Below are positions 1 to 13,863 of a stretch of 64,000 bases of DNA, piece after piece; positions within the stretch are counted from its first letter, which is position 1; every line of letters begins with the position of its first letter. Source of the DNA: Salticus scenicus (lineage: Eukaryota; Arthropoda; Arachnida; Araneae; Salticidae); assembly GCA_963930645.1 (NCBI GenBank), contig OZ005650.1:234078188-234142187 (forward strand). The letters run 5' to 3'. A model generated the notes under the pieces. The model was not told the DNA's origin and did no database searches. It saw nothing but the letters and a program-made list of their open reading frames with translations. Made by a program: the position numbers and the translations under genes.

Positions 1-540
1 CTCCCCCCTGCATTTTGATACTATGGAGATATATTACATATGTCTTGAAATCAACTACGCAGGATAATGAAGTTCAATGTATTTTAAAAATAATCTAAAA
101 TTGGTGTAGGAATGGTATTGTTTGGCATATAGTTTTATGTGAGGAGGGCTACCACCCCCTCAACTCACCGTTAGACAACCGTGCCTACAATTATTTCAAA
201 TATAGAAAAAACAAGGCTGTTATTAATTTGACTTCAAACTTACAAATCTTGATAAATTTTTAAGTGGAAACCTAATACGAACTTTAAAATATCAAATTCG
301 AATTTCTTGCAGTTATCTGTCTTTAAATTATGATGATAACGAATACACATAGAGATTAACCGCTAAAAATTGAACTTTCGTTATCAGGGCACCTCAAAAT
401 GTGATATAAAAAAAATGAAAATTAAACTTTAAAAAATATTTTCTTTAAATTATGGGTATGAAAAAATAATTATCCTTCCTGAGCAGTGTTCTTTGACATA
501 GCAAAATGCAGCAAAGCGCTTCAATCAATTACATTTATTG
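1..540. other. AT-rich intergenic DNA, nothing recognised
   Basis: No open frame, repeat array or RNA signature stands out here. Short A-runs are common and stop codons are dense in all frames. Confidence 0.6.
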
Positions 541-560
541 GAAAAGAACGTTTAGCTCAA

Positions 561-727
561 TTTTGGGTAGCCCTGTAAATTGTCTATAAACAATACGCAC
601 AATAACAATATTGTGCACATAAAATTAGTCTTACTTGAGAAACATCTAACACAAAATGAATTACAATTCCAGCAATATCCATATATAGACCCAATATATC
701 CAAATATTTTGGGTAGCCCTGTAAATG
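561..727. repeat. Short direct repeat around TTGGGTAGCCCTGTAAAT
   Basis: The motif TTTTGGGTAGCCCTGTAAAT occurs at about 561-580 and again at 708-727, about 147 bp apart. A related form, TTGGGTGGTCCTATAAC, lies just outside the mariner transposase fragment at about 4104-4120. The motif may therefore belong to a terminal or flanking part of a dispersed repeat. No protein is encoded. Confidence 0.5.
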
Positions 728-862
728 AATGAAGAATTATTTCCATACAATATATTCTACACAAAACAGAGTTTAATGCATACAAAAAAAAATCTTCATT
801 CCGTTTTGTTTAAACTAGCTTATAGATGTTATACGGAACTTACTCAAAATTTCCCCATAGAC

Positions 863-1185
863 ATAATGTATTTAAATTCTTTTGAATCTCCTTGTGCACG
901 AACCATTAGCTTAATTTCAACGAAAAGTTTGGTGTAGCGTCCCTATATTATATAGATTTAGAATACCGAGTTTGAACTTTCTTCTACTATTTGTTCTTGA
1001 GATATGCTTATAAAAGACAGACACACACGCACACAGACCAATCGCAAAAATATGACTTTCTGATTCATGGGATCTCAAAACATGTAAATATAACGAAAAC
1101 TCAATTTCGGAAATTTGAAACAGAAGCAATACTTTCTGTACCATATCTATGGGTAAAGGAAAGTAATAAACAGAATTTAGCTTTA
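863..1185 (+). repeat. Dispersed repeat, copy 1 (paired with 4066-4375)
   Basis: This stretch aligns by eye with 4066-4375. Shared landmarks in order are a CCATAGACxTAAxGTATTT segment, TTGTTCTTGAGATATGCT, an ACACACACxCACACAGAC segment, ACxTGTAAATATAAC and CAATACTTTCTxTACCATAT. The same kind of tail (ACACAC tract, then TACAATATTTTC) is at about 41600-41760. It is non-coding interspersed repeat DNA. The class cannot be fixed from the sequence alone. Confidence 0.6.
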
Positions 1186-1841
1186 AAACATTTTCAGAAC
1201 TTTGAGATTTTACATCTTCAGCTGCTTAATCTGACTCAAAACAGTTGATATAGCATAATTCTGAAACACTTAAATAAAATCTGAAAACAAATGATTAGCC
1301 TATTTGTATTTGTTACACTTATAGTAATTATTTAAGATTTAAATACAAAAATAATTAAAAATCAGATTTTCTTGTTTAAACGAATTTGACAGTGAAAAAT
1401 AAATTATTACAATGTCGTGTATCCTTAATGAATTACTCGAATAACAACTAACAAAGATACAATCAAAGAATTTACTCACAAAATTGTTCCCCAGACGCTT
1501 TCTTAATTGATGAAAGAAAAGTTTTCAGATTCTCAGATGTTAATCCGAAAATTCTTTTAAAGGTAATAAGGAAGTACATGTTTAATTTAGTTTAGAGAAA
1601 ACAGCTAACCTAATTAACATTCTACTTCAAACGACGCATCTGTTTGAAAATTTAATAAAAATTCAATTATTAATAAACTAGCTTCCATTGTAATGAGCTA
1701 TATGTACCTAAGTATTAAATGATTTGTTTTTCTTATATTTTGTTTTTCTAAATTTGTAATTACATCTGGAAATACAAAATTATCTATACAAATGGATGTT
1801 ATATATACAATTTTATCTATATTGACTTTCTACATTTGTTA

Positions 1842-2330
1842 GAACTGAAGACTATTAGTCTCAATCTACAAATTTTTACGATACCAGTTTTACGATAGCT
1901 GGACATTTATGAAAATCGAAATTTTATCGAAAATGTAATTAAATAATTTGAAAGCGATGCTATAATTTGAAAAAAAAATAAATATATAAAATAAAATAAT
2001 AAAAAATAAATAAAATAATAATAATAGTCCTCCGTACTAAACTAAATTCTGCTTTTGCCAGAATTGAATCAAAATCTTTTATTTATTTATTTTTTTTTTT
2101 TTTTTTTTAGGAAACAGAAAAAAAAAATTAAAAATAATTCGTTTCGAAACGGAAAGTAACGAAAAAGTTTTTTTTTTTTTTTTTTTTTAATAATAATAAT
2201 TTGGATTAGGAAATAAAAGCGCGCGTGCAAAAGTAAATAAAAAATAAAATAAGATTTATAAATGAACAATATAAGCTCGTAGACTCAGTTCAATGATATA
2301 ATAAGAAAAAATGACGACTTTAGTCTAATG
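1842..2330 (+). repeat. Dispersed repeat R, copy 1 (inverted relative to 26590-27031)
   Basis: The reverse complement of 26826-27031 matches here, including CTAAATTCTGCTTTTGCCAG and an adjacent AATAGTCCTCCGT. The part from GACTATTAGTCTCAATC (about 1850) to TAATAGTCCTCC (about 2025) has complementary ends, so it resembles a short inverted-repeat element of about 190 bp embedded in a longer repeat. Poly(A/T) tracts at 2090-2109 and 2168-2188 lie inside. It is non-coding. Confidence 0.55.
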
Positions 2331-3320
2331 AGATTATTATTATTATTATTATTATTATTATCATTTTAATATAGTTTTTTTTAAATTATTTAGCATGAAT
2401 CTTATTCTGGTACATTTTGAAATCAAAGTATATTAAATGCACGATAATACGTTACTAGTTTTTCATTTTATGAAACAATGTGATAACAGTTTTACCCTAA
2501 AATGAAAACTAGTACCTCAGAAAATATTTATAAAAAATATATTGAAAATAATTAGTAGTATAACAATTATAACGATAAAAAATGCATGAAAATCTTGTTA
2601 AAATTTAAGCGTTCCTGTATGGGTTTTATATAATTGTTTACAACTTAAATCTGACCTTCATGGACAAAACCATTTTAAGGCTGTTCTTAAATGAGTAGAT
2701 GATTTTCGGGCATACTTTCTAACATTAGATAAAAAAAGGAAAAGTTTTTACTTTCATATACGTAAAAAAAATTAGACCTACTAGTCCAGCTTCCAGAAAA
2801 ACACATGATTTTTTTATTTTTTCTTTAAAGCAAATACTTTTGTCAAAAAAAAAAAAAAAAAAAAAAGAAAAGAAAGAAAAAAGAAAGAAAGAAAAATCAA
2901 AAACTGATTTTTTTCTATATTTTTTGAAGTTCTGATATATTCCTGGACAAAAAAAAACAGAGTTAGGATTAAAAAATTACATTCTACATATACGTATGCA
3001 TTATTCTGATCCAATAACTTTTTGAAAATTTTGATTTAAACTTTAATTTTTTAAAAATATTTTATCATGTGTGAAATTCACTAAATTTCCGTCTGTTTCT
3101 CAAAAATAAATGGCAGACTTAAATTTAACTAGAAAAAGTCATCGAAGAGCGGGAAGGGACTCCTGTTGGAGCCCTGAAGCTATCGTCGAGCGTTTAATAC
3201 GCCTAATAGCGTTTAATACGTCTAAAACAATACATAACATAAAGAGAAGAAATAAAACCCTTACAGATCATTTCATTGATAATTATTCACTCACATGCGA
3301 CTAACGCAAGCAAAATGTTG
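2331..3320. other. AT-rich spacer with an A/G-rich tract
   Basis: An (ATT)n run lies at about 2332-2362, followed by a poly(A) and AAAG-rich tract at about 2845-2900. No gene is visible. The 64-residue frame at 3110-3304 has no family resemblance and lies immediately 3' of the transposase remnant, so it is probably transposon 3' flank. Confidence 0.5.
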
Positions 3321-3323
3321 AGC

Positions 3324-4079
3324 CTAAAGAAGATGCTCAAAGTTTTTGCCAGATGCATCGAGACACGACGGGCATCTACGTTGCATGGAACGCCGCAACT
3401 TCTCAAACATACCAGGTGTATCTCGTACACATCCTGCTGCCACAAAGATTCTTCCTACCAAGTCTTCCGCCGTTGCAACAGGTGTTTCATACACAAGTTC
3501 TTTTAAAAATCCCCATAAGAAAAATCCAAGGGAGACAGGCCTGGTGATCGTGGTGGCCATGCGACTAGTCCACCGCGACCAATCCAGCCGCCAGGAAAAG
3601 TAGTCTGCAGATGTGCTCTGACACTTGTGCAGAAATATGCAGGAGCTCCGTCGTGTTGAAATCAAATGCGTTGACGAATAGGCATCGGAACATCATTCAG
3701 CATTTCTCGCAGAACCTTTTGCAAGAATGTTAGATAAATGGGACCGTTAAGTCTTTCTAAAAGAAAGTACGGACCAAGTAAGAAAGTCTCCTACAATGCC
3801 AGCCAACACGTTAACGAAAAACTTTAATTGTGGGCCGTGCGGACGTGTAGCATGTGGGTTTTCATCCACTAACGTATGCATGTTGTGAAAGTTCATTACA
3901 CTCTCTAATAAGAATGCAGCCTCATCCGTGAAGAGAACACTTGCTGCGGAGTTTTGGTCTGCAGCACTTTCTTGCAAAAACCACTGCGCAAAATCCATAC
4001 GATTGTTGTAGTCTCCCGGTTCCAGTGCCTGGACGCATTGTAAATGATAAGGTATGTATTTCCCGAAATTTCCCTCCAT
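3324..4079 (-). pseudogene. Mariner-superfamily transposase remnant, DD41D (rosa-like)
   Basis: Reading the minus strand gives the C-terminal two thirds of an IS630-Tc1-mariner transposase (cut-and-paste DDE/DDD integrase). The first piece (3747-4079) contains the first catalytic Asp in FTDEAAF, followed by NFHNMHTLVDENPHA. The second piece (3324-3665) contains FFLWGFLKELVYETP and the C-terminal NFEHLL, and ends in TAG at 3324-3326. The middle Asp is seen in a different frame as QHDGAPAY. Counting from it to the Asp of SPLD gives 41 intervening residues, the spacing described for the rosa (DD41D) group. At least two frameshifts and a stop in the QRI region break the gene. The N-terminal HTH part is missing. 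No clear terminal inverted repeats were found. This is a dead copy. Confidence 0.8.
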
Positions 4080-4375
4080 AGACGTAACGTATTTTATTTC
4101 TCTTGGGTGGTCCTATAACGAATTATTTGCTTGATCTCGAGGAAAATTTATTGTAGCATCACTATATGACACATAATTAGAATACGAAGTATTTGTTCTT
4201 GAGATATGCTGATAACAGACGCACAAAATGACACACACATACAGACAAACCGCTAAAAACACGATTTTCGTATTCAGGAACGTCAAAACGTGTAAATATA
4301 ACAAAACTGTGTTTCGAAAATTTGACCCTAAAACAATACTTTCTCTACCATATATATGGATAAAAGACAGCAAAA
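4066..4375 (+). repeat. Dispersed repeat, copy 2 (paired with 863-1185)
   Basis: This is a second copy of the repeat described at 863-1185, in the same orientation. It directly abuts and slightly overlaps the 5' end of the minus-strand transposase remnant. The repeat may therefore be part of that transposon family's flank, or the transposon may have inserted into it. Confidence 0.55.
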
Positions 4376-4399
4376 ATAGAACTTCATAACAAAATGTAT

Positions 4400-5130
4400 T
4401 TAGAAAACGATAAATTTTAAAAGTTTAAAGGAGTTAGTAAAAATATAATTACAGTTTTAGTCTCACATATAATTTTATTTGTATTCAAAAGTTGATTTAT
4501 TTTGTGAACCATACTTTACAACCTGTATTTGAAATTCTTTTATACATAAGCTTAAATTCTCGTCTTTTTTAATGTTTGATGTTAATATACCACAAGAAAT
4601 TTTACCTCAGTTCAGGATTTCTTTCATTCTTTAAGACTGATTGGTTTCGTACTAAAACCGTAATTTTTTTTGTTTTGTTTTGTGGAGCAATTTTTCAATA
4701 TTTTCTTTTCTTGTAATCAGTGTTTTAACATTTGTCCTGTTTTTGAAATTTTTCAAATGTTGTTTCAGAGGAAGCCATTTACAGAAAGCACATTAAATTT
4801 TTTAGTATGCTGAAATGAAAAATTCCGCTTTGATGCATCGTGCCTAGATTTTTTTTTTTTTTTTTTTTTAAATCTGATAATCTTTATGAATCCCTAAGAT
4901 ATTTTTACGGCATACAACAACTGCTGCAATTTTTTTCTATTTTGTGGTGTTTAACTAGAAAGTTAATTTTTAAATAAATTAATTTTTATTTAATCTTAAA
5001 TTGGTTAGCATATTGGTGTTTCAAAACAAAAGCTTCTAGAAAATTAAATAGGATATATATATATTCTTTCTTTTTGCATATTTCTGACCAACTATGCATC
5101 AAACCGCCATTTTTAAAACTAGTTTAGCAA
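4400..5130. other. AT-rich spacer
   Basis: Homopolymer T tract at about 4852-4871. No other structure and no gene were seen. Confidence 0.5.
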
Positions 5131-5137
5131 CTTAAAA

Positions 5138-5142
5138 ATATA

Positions 5143-5209
<67 letters not shown>
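5138..5209. repeat. Compound microsatellite (TA)n(GA)n
   Basis: An almost uninterrupted TA run (about 5138-5188) passes directly into a GA run (about 5188-5209). A second compound array of this type is at 33359-33474. Confidence 0.95.
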
Positions 5210-8200
5210 CATTAAATGATTAATCCTGTAAAATTTAGGCTTAGATTACATACATGAAGATGTTGTGTAATACCTATAAATTGATTAATATGTTCTCCTA
5301 TAATTTGGCATAAAACAGTTACCCTAATGAGAAATTGATGGGAATATGCTTAGGCTTAAAAATGTTCGATGTAAAAGTTCTTGTGATGTCGCTGTGAAAT
5401 GACAGAACTACAGGGTGAGTGCGAAAATTTTATCCGTTTTTGGATATGTAAATAGGTGATCCGCTCTCATGTAAGAGCATCAGGATGCTCTTGATAACGA
5501 AATTGTAACTGCAACGATTCTTTGTTCTTTTAAATTTTAAAAAGATTTTGTACTTGTACTTCAACAAGCGTTTCTCTTCTTTTCTTCGAACAAGTAAAAA
5601 GGTAAAACTAATGAATTTTTCTTCATTAAGATGATTGATTTAAAAAGGGAATTTTATAAAAGGAATTACATACAATTTGTTTAGCTAAGAGAGAAAAAAA
5701 GTGAGTTACAGAATAATTCTAAACTTTTATTTAAAAAATTGAATGGTTTAAATTATTTGCAATAGAAAAAGTAGAAAAAATAAATCTATATAATTTATGT
5801 TTGTTTATGTAAGCTTTAGTAATAATTTATGTCATATTAAAATAATTATTTCTCTTATGTAATTTAAGAGTGCAGGATTAAATAAACTTGAAGTTAATAT
5901 TTATATTAAATAACAAATTAAATATTTTTTAACTGTCTCAAAATAAAACTAATAATAGTAATTAAAGAAAAAAAAACTATATAAATTCAATTATTTTACT
6001 TACAAAATGGTTTTGAACTGTCAGCATAAGTAAATTAAAATGAAAATAATAAAGAATGAGTAATGACACAATTTTCAATTGAGTAAAATGAAAAAGGTAA
6101 TTTCAAAATCAATGGAAATGCAAATTAAGTTAAATGCATATAGTAAATGTTTTAGAATAATTTTAAAGTAGTTTAAATGAGACAGAAAAAATGTGTCTTT
6201 TAATTAACTGCAAAAATGCATATTTTCAGCGGAGTATTTATTCAACTTAAGCGAAACGCATTTTTATTTGATGTATTTTATTTTACTAAGGAAAATAATT
6301 TCACAATAGAAGAAATTTTCTTCTAATTAAAGTTGAATGTTTATCGGAACGACATTCACTTATCTGGTTAATTACATTCGTGCATTTAGATAGTATATAG
6401 TTAAAATCACACAAATAATTATGTGATTATGATTGTTATAAGTAGTATAATTACTGACGTAGAAAATAGAAATGAATCATAAATCTTAGGCATAAAATAT
6501 ATCATTATTTTCTTTTGTATGAAGAAGAATATTACGTTCTCATGGTGAATTCTGCACATGTTTTTTGATGTGTTTGCGCGTTTTGAGATTTCTTTAAAAG
6601 ATGGGTTGACCATTTTTAGAAAATGACTTTCAGTCTGTCTGTTTTAAGAGTTTTGTGGCCATTTTATTACATAAAAGAATGCACTAAGTTCCACAAAACA
6701 TTTATTTTTTTATTTTTTTTTAGACTTTGGTGATAAATCAGTGCTGATCAGATTTTGGTTTCCATGAGTTTGTAAAATCTGCAGTGAAGAAAAAAAAAAT
6801 ACGCTGATTTCAATTGGATACATATCGGTTGTCATGTGGCGCTGCTTTATTGCAATTTTCTTTAATTGCGGGAAATATATATATCTAAGCGAGTATGTGA
6901 TATAAGGCCACTTTGAGTACAAATCGGCCGAACGGTATCACAGTTACGAGTGCTACCTGCGTATCTATATCTGAGTTTCTAAGGCATGAAATCACAAAAA
7001 GCTTTACAATAAAATATTTACTCTGAAAAAGATGACCATTAAATTTAAAGCGGATATCAAAGTACAGATTGCCGGGTAATGATATATAATACTTTTCATG
7101 ATATTTTCAGTAATTGTTTCTCATGATCCATACGTATTAAAATGAATTGCATGAAGACTATTACACAGTGTGTCCTTCAAATTCTTTTCCAACTACCTTA
7201 ATTTGAGAACGACCATTGCTGTTACATACGTGTTATATCTGGGTATAGTAAAGTGGCTATCTGCTAGATTATAAAATGGAAGAAAAAAATTGTGAATTAG
7301 AAGATAATAGAAAGCCACCTTATGGTAAACAGGGAAATGAAATAAGTTGCTATCTTTAAAACATCATGAGATACTGGAAAATATCAATTGCAAAGTTGTA
7401 GAACATCGTCATATAGCATTAAAAGACTATTTGCTCACAATAATTCTCAGAAGACAACTTATTAAACGCCCATTAGTTTTTTCAAGATATCCCTTATCAG
7501 TAAAATTAATAAACGCGGAAAAACAGATAAAACAGCATATTTTTTAACAAAAACACTCTAACGTAATGATTCAATGGTAGAATGTATGATTCTTGTTCGA
7601 AAGGACTGTGGTACAAATAATTTTTTAAACTCCTTTTTTTTCCCCGTGTTTTTTAACGTCACGAATTAGAGAAATTTCGACCAAACAACCGCGCATTTTG
7701 TAAATTTTCTATCAACTATTGTGTGAAAAGTGGTTTTTCATTCTAAGTAGAAGATACTCTTCAAATTTGTTATTGACTTTTCCCCCATATCTACTCCTGT
7801 TTTGAAATGGAAGCACTAATTTTGTTGTTCTCAACAGATAACACTGGGATCGATCTTATCTTGCAGTTCAAAGCCATTTTACTATCTCTAAACGCCGTAT
7901 ATAAGGCAATAGCTATAGCAGTTCAGGAGGTTAGAGCTTTAGACGAAACCATATGCGAGGCGCATATTATTCAGAACTGTTATAAATTTCCTTTTAGTGC
8001 TTATCTTTCGATAAGTGACCTTGCTTTTACAAATTTTCTGCAATTCTTCAGATGTCTTTATTTTAGCATATAATAAGGGAAATTGCATAAAAAATTCATA
8101 CATAAAATGTATATTTTAAGTAATACTGTTGATTTAATGCTTGTGCAGGGTGACCGCTGGATGGCGCTGTTATATAGAATAGAACTGAAGAAAGTTGTTT

Positions 8201-11179
8201 GATGGCCACGGCATATCCGTTACTCTTGCAGCGTACTTTCACTTCTCCATGCATCCTAAAAAAAGAATTTTTTTGGTGTCAGATTTTTTAAATTAAGTTT
8301 TTGCTATATTTACACGCCTTCAATTCCTTTAAAGCGGAATGTCAGCATTCCAAAGGTTGGTCTGTATATCTGTCTATGAGTCTATTATCAGCATAACACA
8401 AAAACAAATATTAACAGGAAATTCAAAATTAGTATTTCAAATCTGTATCATATTGGGATGCCAATTGAAACAGTTTATTGAAATCGCACAGGTAGTTGGT
8501 GTACAGGGAGGTAAAACTTATTCAACAGCATTAGTCTAAGGCGAAGTATATCTTAGGAATATATGTAAACATTTTTAGACTTACCGAAACAAAATGAAAT
8601 TACTGAATAATTTTGATAATCGTAAAATAGTGTTTCATGTAGAATATAGTATAGTAAGTATTTATCAATCGTTTATAGTCACTCAAAATTAATTTCAATA
8701 ATTTAGTACTATGCTTAAGATATGGTTGAAATTGCAATTTAAGTAGAGAAGTACATTTTCACTGTCTAGTAAATTCATAAGAAGGAAATATGGAATTCTT
8801 AAAATAATTTGGTATTCTGGTTTATTATACATTTACTACACGTTTTAAGTTGTCTTGTGCAGGATTTCACCGATTTCACGAAACTTTTTTCTATAGGTCT
8901 GTGTGTGAGTGTGGCAAAAATGTTTAAACAGCTTTCGAATAAGAACTAATGCACGGAAGGAATTCAATGAAACTTTATACTCAACTGCATTTTAACATAA
9001 ATTAATTTCTATAAACTTTTGGCGCATACAGGCCAATAAGTGCGTTGTTATACAAATAATAATAATAATAATAATATGGACATCTTGTATCTCTTTGTCT
9101 ATAGTGTATCAATGCACCAAACTTTACTCGTCAAACTTTTATTATGTAAAAATATGCTGGCTGAATTTAGATTTATATCGGCTGATAGGTGATGTTGTAC
9201 GCTGCAATGTTCCCCATTTACTTTATCTCAGTTTCTATATTTTAAAAGTACACAAAAAAAGTTATATGAGATGGCTATTATGAAATTTATCGTGAATCAA
9301 TTTAGGAACATATCAGCCGATATTGGTAATTAATATTGAAAGACATATCATCAAAAGGCAAAAATTATTCGATGATTTATTTTAATCTCCTTTAATTTCA
9401 ATAAAAATATAAAATAAATGTAATTTTCTTAAACCTACACATATATGTTTCATGCAGAATACACTTTGAAAAGCATTCTACTTTCGTTAAGATTGTCACA
9501 TAAGAGAATTCAGATATATTATGGTGTATTCCAAGAAGTTCATCGAAGCGCATTTCAAATATAGTATGTGTTAATCCTTGTGTGCTAAATTTATGTTATC
9601 TTTCTCGTGCGTGTACAATTTAAAATGTACAGGGACACATAAAATATACAGAGCTTTTGAAAATTGAAGAGAATATATTCTTTTATTTAAATTGAAAAAT
9701 TATAAATCTCCATACTTGATGTAGCGGAAGCTTATCAGTCATGGCTCCAGACATCCTTAACTCTCCGACGATCCTCTTCTTGCTTGAAATTCGTATCTTC
9801 TTCCGATTTCGATTTCGGACAGAGAAGGCAACGCCATCTCATGTCCATACTTTTGGTTGTGTTCGGCACAGTTACAGCAGCATTCATTGGCTAATATTTC
9901 GACTGTTTCTCTCTTCATGGAGTAAGCGTAACCTCGTACTTAACGAGTTTTTTAGTGCTGTTAAATTATATTTTTATATTTTTTTCTTTGTTAACTTTGG
10001 TTAATGCTGTTTTGAATATACCCTATTTTATATCTGTTACACTTTTTTTTTTTTTTTTTTTTTTGTCATTCCTATATAAAAATTGGTCTATTTGGTATTT
10101 TATTTCACAGATACCTGCAGTTTCTAGTGGATCTTCTCAGTTCTTGCTATTTTGGACGTATTGAAAAATGTTCCGGTTATATGTTACTGGAATATTATTA
10201 TTTAATTTTAAAGTTTCGTTTTTATGACGGTTTACAGTTTTTTAAATTTAATCTAACTCTAGATTTTATTTAGATTTTTAATTTTATTTTGTATTGAATG
10301 TAATTGCCAAAAATTTTATTCGAATTACAATATGTTTAGGGAAACTGTTTAGTAATGATAATTACTTTTTGTTCCTCATACGATAAACAAAATGTTTTTT
10401 GGAATCATATGAGAATGCCGCTTGAACATGCTAACAAAAGTCGGTAAAATTCGAAGTGTGGAATGTGTAAAAAGTTCTCTAAAAAATTACAAATAAATTT
10501 ATAAACTTAATAATATTCTTATTTATTTATTTCTAAAACATAAGACAGTAATAAAATAATGGGTTGATGGGGGCTTTCAAACAGATAAAAAAAGAAAAAA
10601 AGTTTATATAAATAGCACGATAAGAGAAAGTAGTGTTAGAGCCGTACCATGGTATTCATTTTAATAAATATTTAATGGAGGTATCAAATATGAAATTTTA
10701 TTTTTTTTACGTGAACTTCAATATAATACGCAATATTTATTTTAAGTGATAAGTTTTAGTTAACAATTTTAGTTTAATCAGTTATAATCATTGTAATATA
10801 CTATCTTGAATATACTTATCTTGAATATACTTATCTTGAATATAGTAGAGTTCGAACATTAAATACAACTAAATCATAAATATTTATTTTTTTTTTTAAT
10901 ATAGTTTACTCAATTGAATATTTTACTTTTTTCTGTGTTTTAAAACCATAATCTTCTTAATGATAATAGTCTGATTTTACAGGGTTCCAAGATTAGATGA
11001 AAATTAGAAAACCTGGAGAGTGAAGTAGTAAACCAGAATTACAATTCTAAGTCTGTATCACATCTCTCTAACGATTTTCTTCAACATTCCTATGTAAACT
11101 TCTTTTTACATATCTTTTTGTATGTATTAATTGGATTAATTCAGTAAATACGCGTCCTGTATAAGTACACCGTACTGAG

Positions 11180-11218
<39 letters not shown>

Positions 11219-13096
11219 GCCTTCCTCTAGAATAAATAAGTGACCATTTTATAAATCCCTTAACTAGAAATATAGATTTCTCAGCTATGCGCATAAGGCA
11301 CGCCAATAAAGTGAATCGACGAATCGATTGAGAATTTCTAGTTTACACATTTTTAGATGGTGAAACAATATTCTGAATATTCCGAATATTCTTAATCTTT
11401 TGTATTGAGGGAAATTCTCGCTTGATTTTCTAGAATTGGGTAATAAACCAAGATTGTAGTTGCTGAAACCCGCCTCTTGTAGACTCATTTATTTGCAGAG
11501 ATTTTTAAACAACTTTGCCCTCGATAATATAGGCAAACGCTCCAGAATTCAAATAGGGACTTCTAGAACACGCTTTCCAAGGGGACTAGAATTTACAAGA
11601 ATGACATGGGACTATTTTTTCTAGAGCCACAATTTAGATTCTAGATGTCAGCTACAGAATGTTTTCTCAGTGTGATCTTAGGTAAGAGTTCTTAAGGTTC
11701 CTTAAGGTTAGGTTTTCTTAAAAAAAGACTCTACGATTTTTTTTCAAACTCATCATTTAAACGAACTTTTATATACCTTTTCGGATGTAATTGTTAGTTT
11801 GTGGTAAACTGATGTATTTGCCATAATTTGGTGAAAATTGGAAGTACGACCAAAATTTGGTATATCAAAAACATCTGTAACACGTTTCTCTTGGAATTTG
11901 CTACATTACCCCCTCTTTAGATGCCCTTTCTCATATATCACTTTTTCTTTACTTATAACAATTCACAAATGTTCTGATTAGGTAGAGTCGTTTTATATTT
12001 AAGAAATAGGTGTTTTAAAAACAGCTATACCGATTTTCTTTAATATCGCTATATACATCCACTTTCATGCACTAACTTTTCATAAATTACTGGACACTTT
12101 TGATTTGAGAGTTTTTCTTAAACATCTCAAAACGTAGTGGACGAATTATTTTTAAACTGAAAATGCAAAATGCCATTATATTGCACATTTGAAGCAAAAT
12201 AACGCGTTTAAAACAGTTCAGCCACTGACTGACTGACTGCGACTATGACGAGGCTTTGCAAAATTTCCAAATCCTCTTCACCCTGGGTTTGCAGTTGACA
12301 AAAACATGTTTCTGACTTTAAATTATTTTGCAGTAAAGAAGTTTTACATGGAAAGAAAAGACTTGAATAATAATAATAATAATAAAAAAAGGCGATTTCG
12401 GAATTTTTGATTTTTAGTGTGTGAAAGGAAAAAAATCAATTTAGAATAAATATTTCGCAAAATTCTGATTTTTGAATAAAATTCTAACAAAAAGGGCACA
12501 TTGATGTAAAAAAACGGCGATGATGATGTTTCCAATAACCGTTTTTTTTCTTCTTTTAATTTTCGATAATTTTTAGGGGAAGGTTAGGAAGAGCATCCTT
12601 CTTGAGATAAATTGGCCCTGGGGAATTTCTTCCTGGTGATGAATTTTGTTGCATAGGCTGGTATATATACATGTGGATGACCGACATGCATCGTAATGAG
12701 ATTTTGAGAAATTTCACCCCTTATTAACTTTGGAAAAGGAAATGGGCAAAATACACATTTCCAAGCATAATTCTGCTCCATAACATATCATGAAGCAATA
12801 TTTGGTGTGTGAATTTGTTATGTGTATCCAATGCACAAACAAAATTGATTCTACGAAAGCTCACCCATTCCGCTTTTTGTTTTGTACGAAAAGCAATTTT
12901 TCAAGCATAAATTTTCTTCAAATTATCTCTGTATGTCGATATTTTGGTATGTGGTTGGTTAAATGTTCAGTCATAAAAAAAAAGGCTTTTCTGATTAATT
13001 TTGCAGTAAAAAATCGTAGAAACAAGCGTATGTTGCCGATCAATTGGTAATAACGTCTAGTTATTAATGAAATAATTAAATTTTGCTTAGAAATTC
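5210..13096. other. AT-rich, gene-poor region
   Basis: About 7.9 kb with dense stops in all six frames. The longest frames (for example 7347-7547, 7807-8073, 9741-10004) show no domain, signal peptide or repeat pattern that I can defend. Simple sequence is present: AAT repeats at about 9055-9075, poly(T) at about 10044-10064, (TA)n at 11182-11216 and AAT repeats at about 12367-12385. The stretch 9730-9940 is less AT-rich than its surroundings but has no recognisable coding pattern. A short tandem TATACTTATCTTGAA is present near 10805-10840. Confidence 0.5.
11182..11216. repeat. (TA)n microsatellite
   Basis: Uninterrupted TA dinucleotide run of about 17 units. Confidence 0.95.
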
Positions 13097-13101
13097 GTCT
13101 A

Positions 13102-13781
13102 TGACATATTGTTATCATCGATCAACACATCATTTAATTAAGGCATTACAAAAACTGAAATCATATTTCAAGTTATTTACGAGCTATCAACTACGACTGT
13201 AAAAAATCTGGATTATATTTCCTTCTCCATTCATGATTAACTGTTCACAGACACTAATGATGTTTACATCTAACTCTTTGTGCCGGCGTTTTCAAGGACT
13301 TCTATTATTAATGCATATTGACTGTCTACACGAACTATAAACATTCATAAACTTTTTTATTATTGTATTATATATAAATATATTTTTCACTTTGTAATCT
13401 CACTTCCATATCTGATTCCCTGCTAAAAGGATGCAGAACAAGATGCATCCAAAATCAAAAATAAATACTAAAATTAAGTTCACTCATGGATGATTTCATT
13501 TTAACACGTACAAAACATACATCTATTCATATACTTATTGGATTATTCAACAGATTCTAATATAATGTTTTTAGATAGATGTATCAACAGATCAGAAAGC
13601 CTGTGGATGTTGCTGAATTCGTTAGAAGACTAGTGCTGATATTGCTGCACAGTGCACAGAAGGTAAGTGAAGAATTTTTATTTTCTTTACAAGTCTTACC
13701 TTCCAAGTATAAGTTTTGAATTTATCTATTTAATTAATTATTTGCGATTTAATTAATAGTGGTTTCAAACATTTTTTATCG
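13102..13781 (+). repeat. 5' LTR of the copia element
   Basis: Starts TGACATATTGTTATC and matches the 3' LTR along its whole length with a few indels. In the 5' copy the terminal base is G where the 3' LTR has A, so its end reads TCG rather than TCA. As the 5' LTR it would carry the element's promoter. I could not define a TATA box with confidence in this AT-rich sequence. Confidence 0.93.
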
Positions 13782-13800
13782 GGATTATGGAGACTGATAT
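13782..13800 (+). other. Possible primer-binding site
   Basis: The bases just inside the 5' LTR read GGATTATGGAGACTGATAT. Insect copia elements prime from an internal half of initiator tRNA-Met, giving a GGTTATGGGCCCAG-like site. The shared part here is only TTATGG with weak flanks, so this is a decayed or doubtful site. Confidence 0.35.
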
Positions 13801-13863
13801 AAAAGTCTCTAACAAAAAACATCCATAAGTCTAAAATTAAGCATTATAAATAAACAGCCAGTC

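Noticed and set aside
9741..10164. Overlapping frames in a less AT-rich patch
   Set aside because: No domain, no splice-site pair that extends them and no homologous repeat in the window. Left as unassigned sequence.
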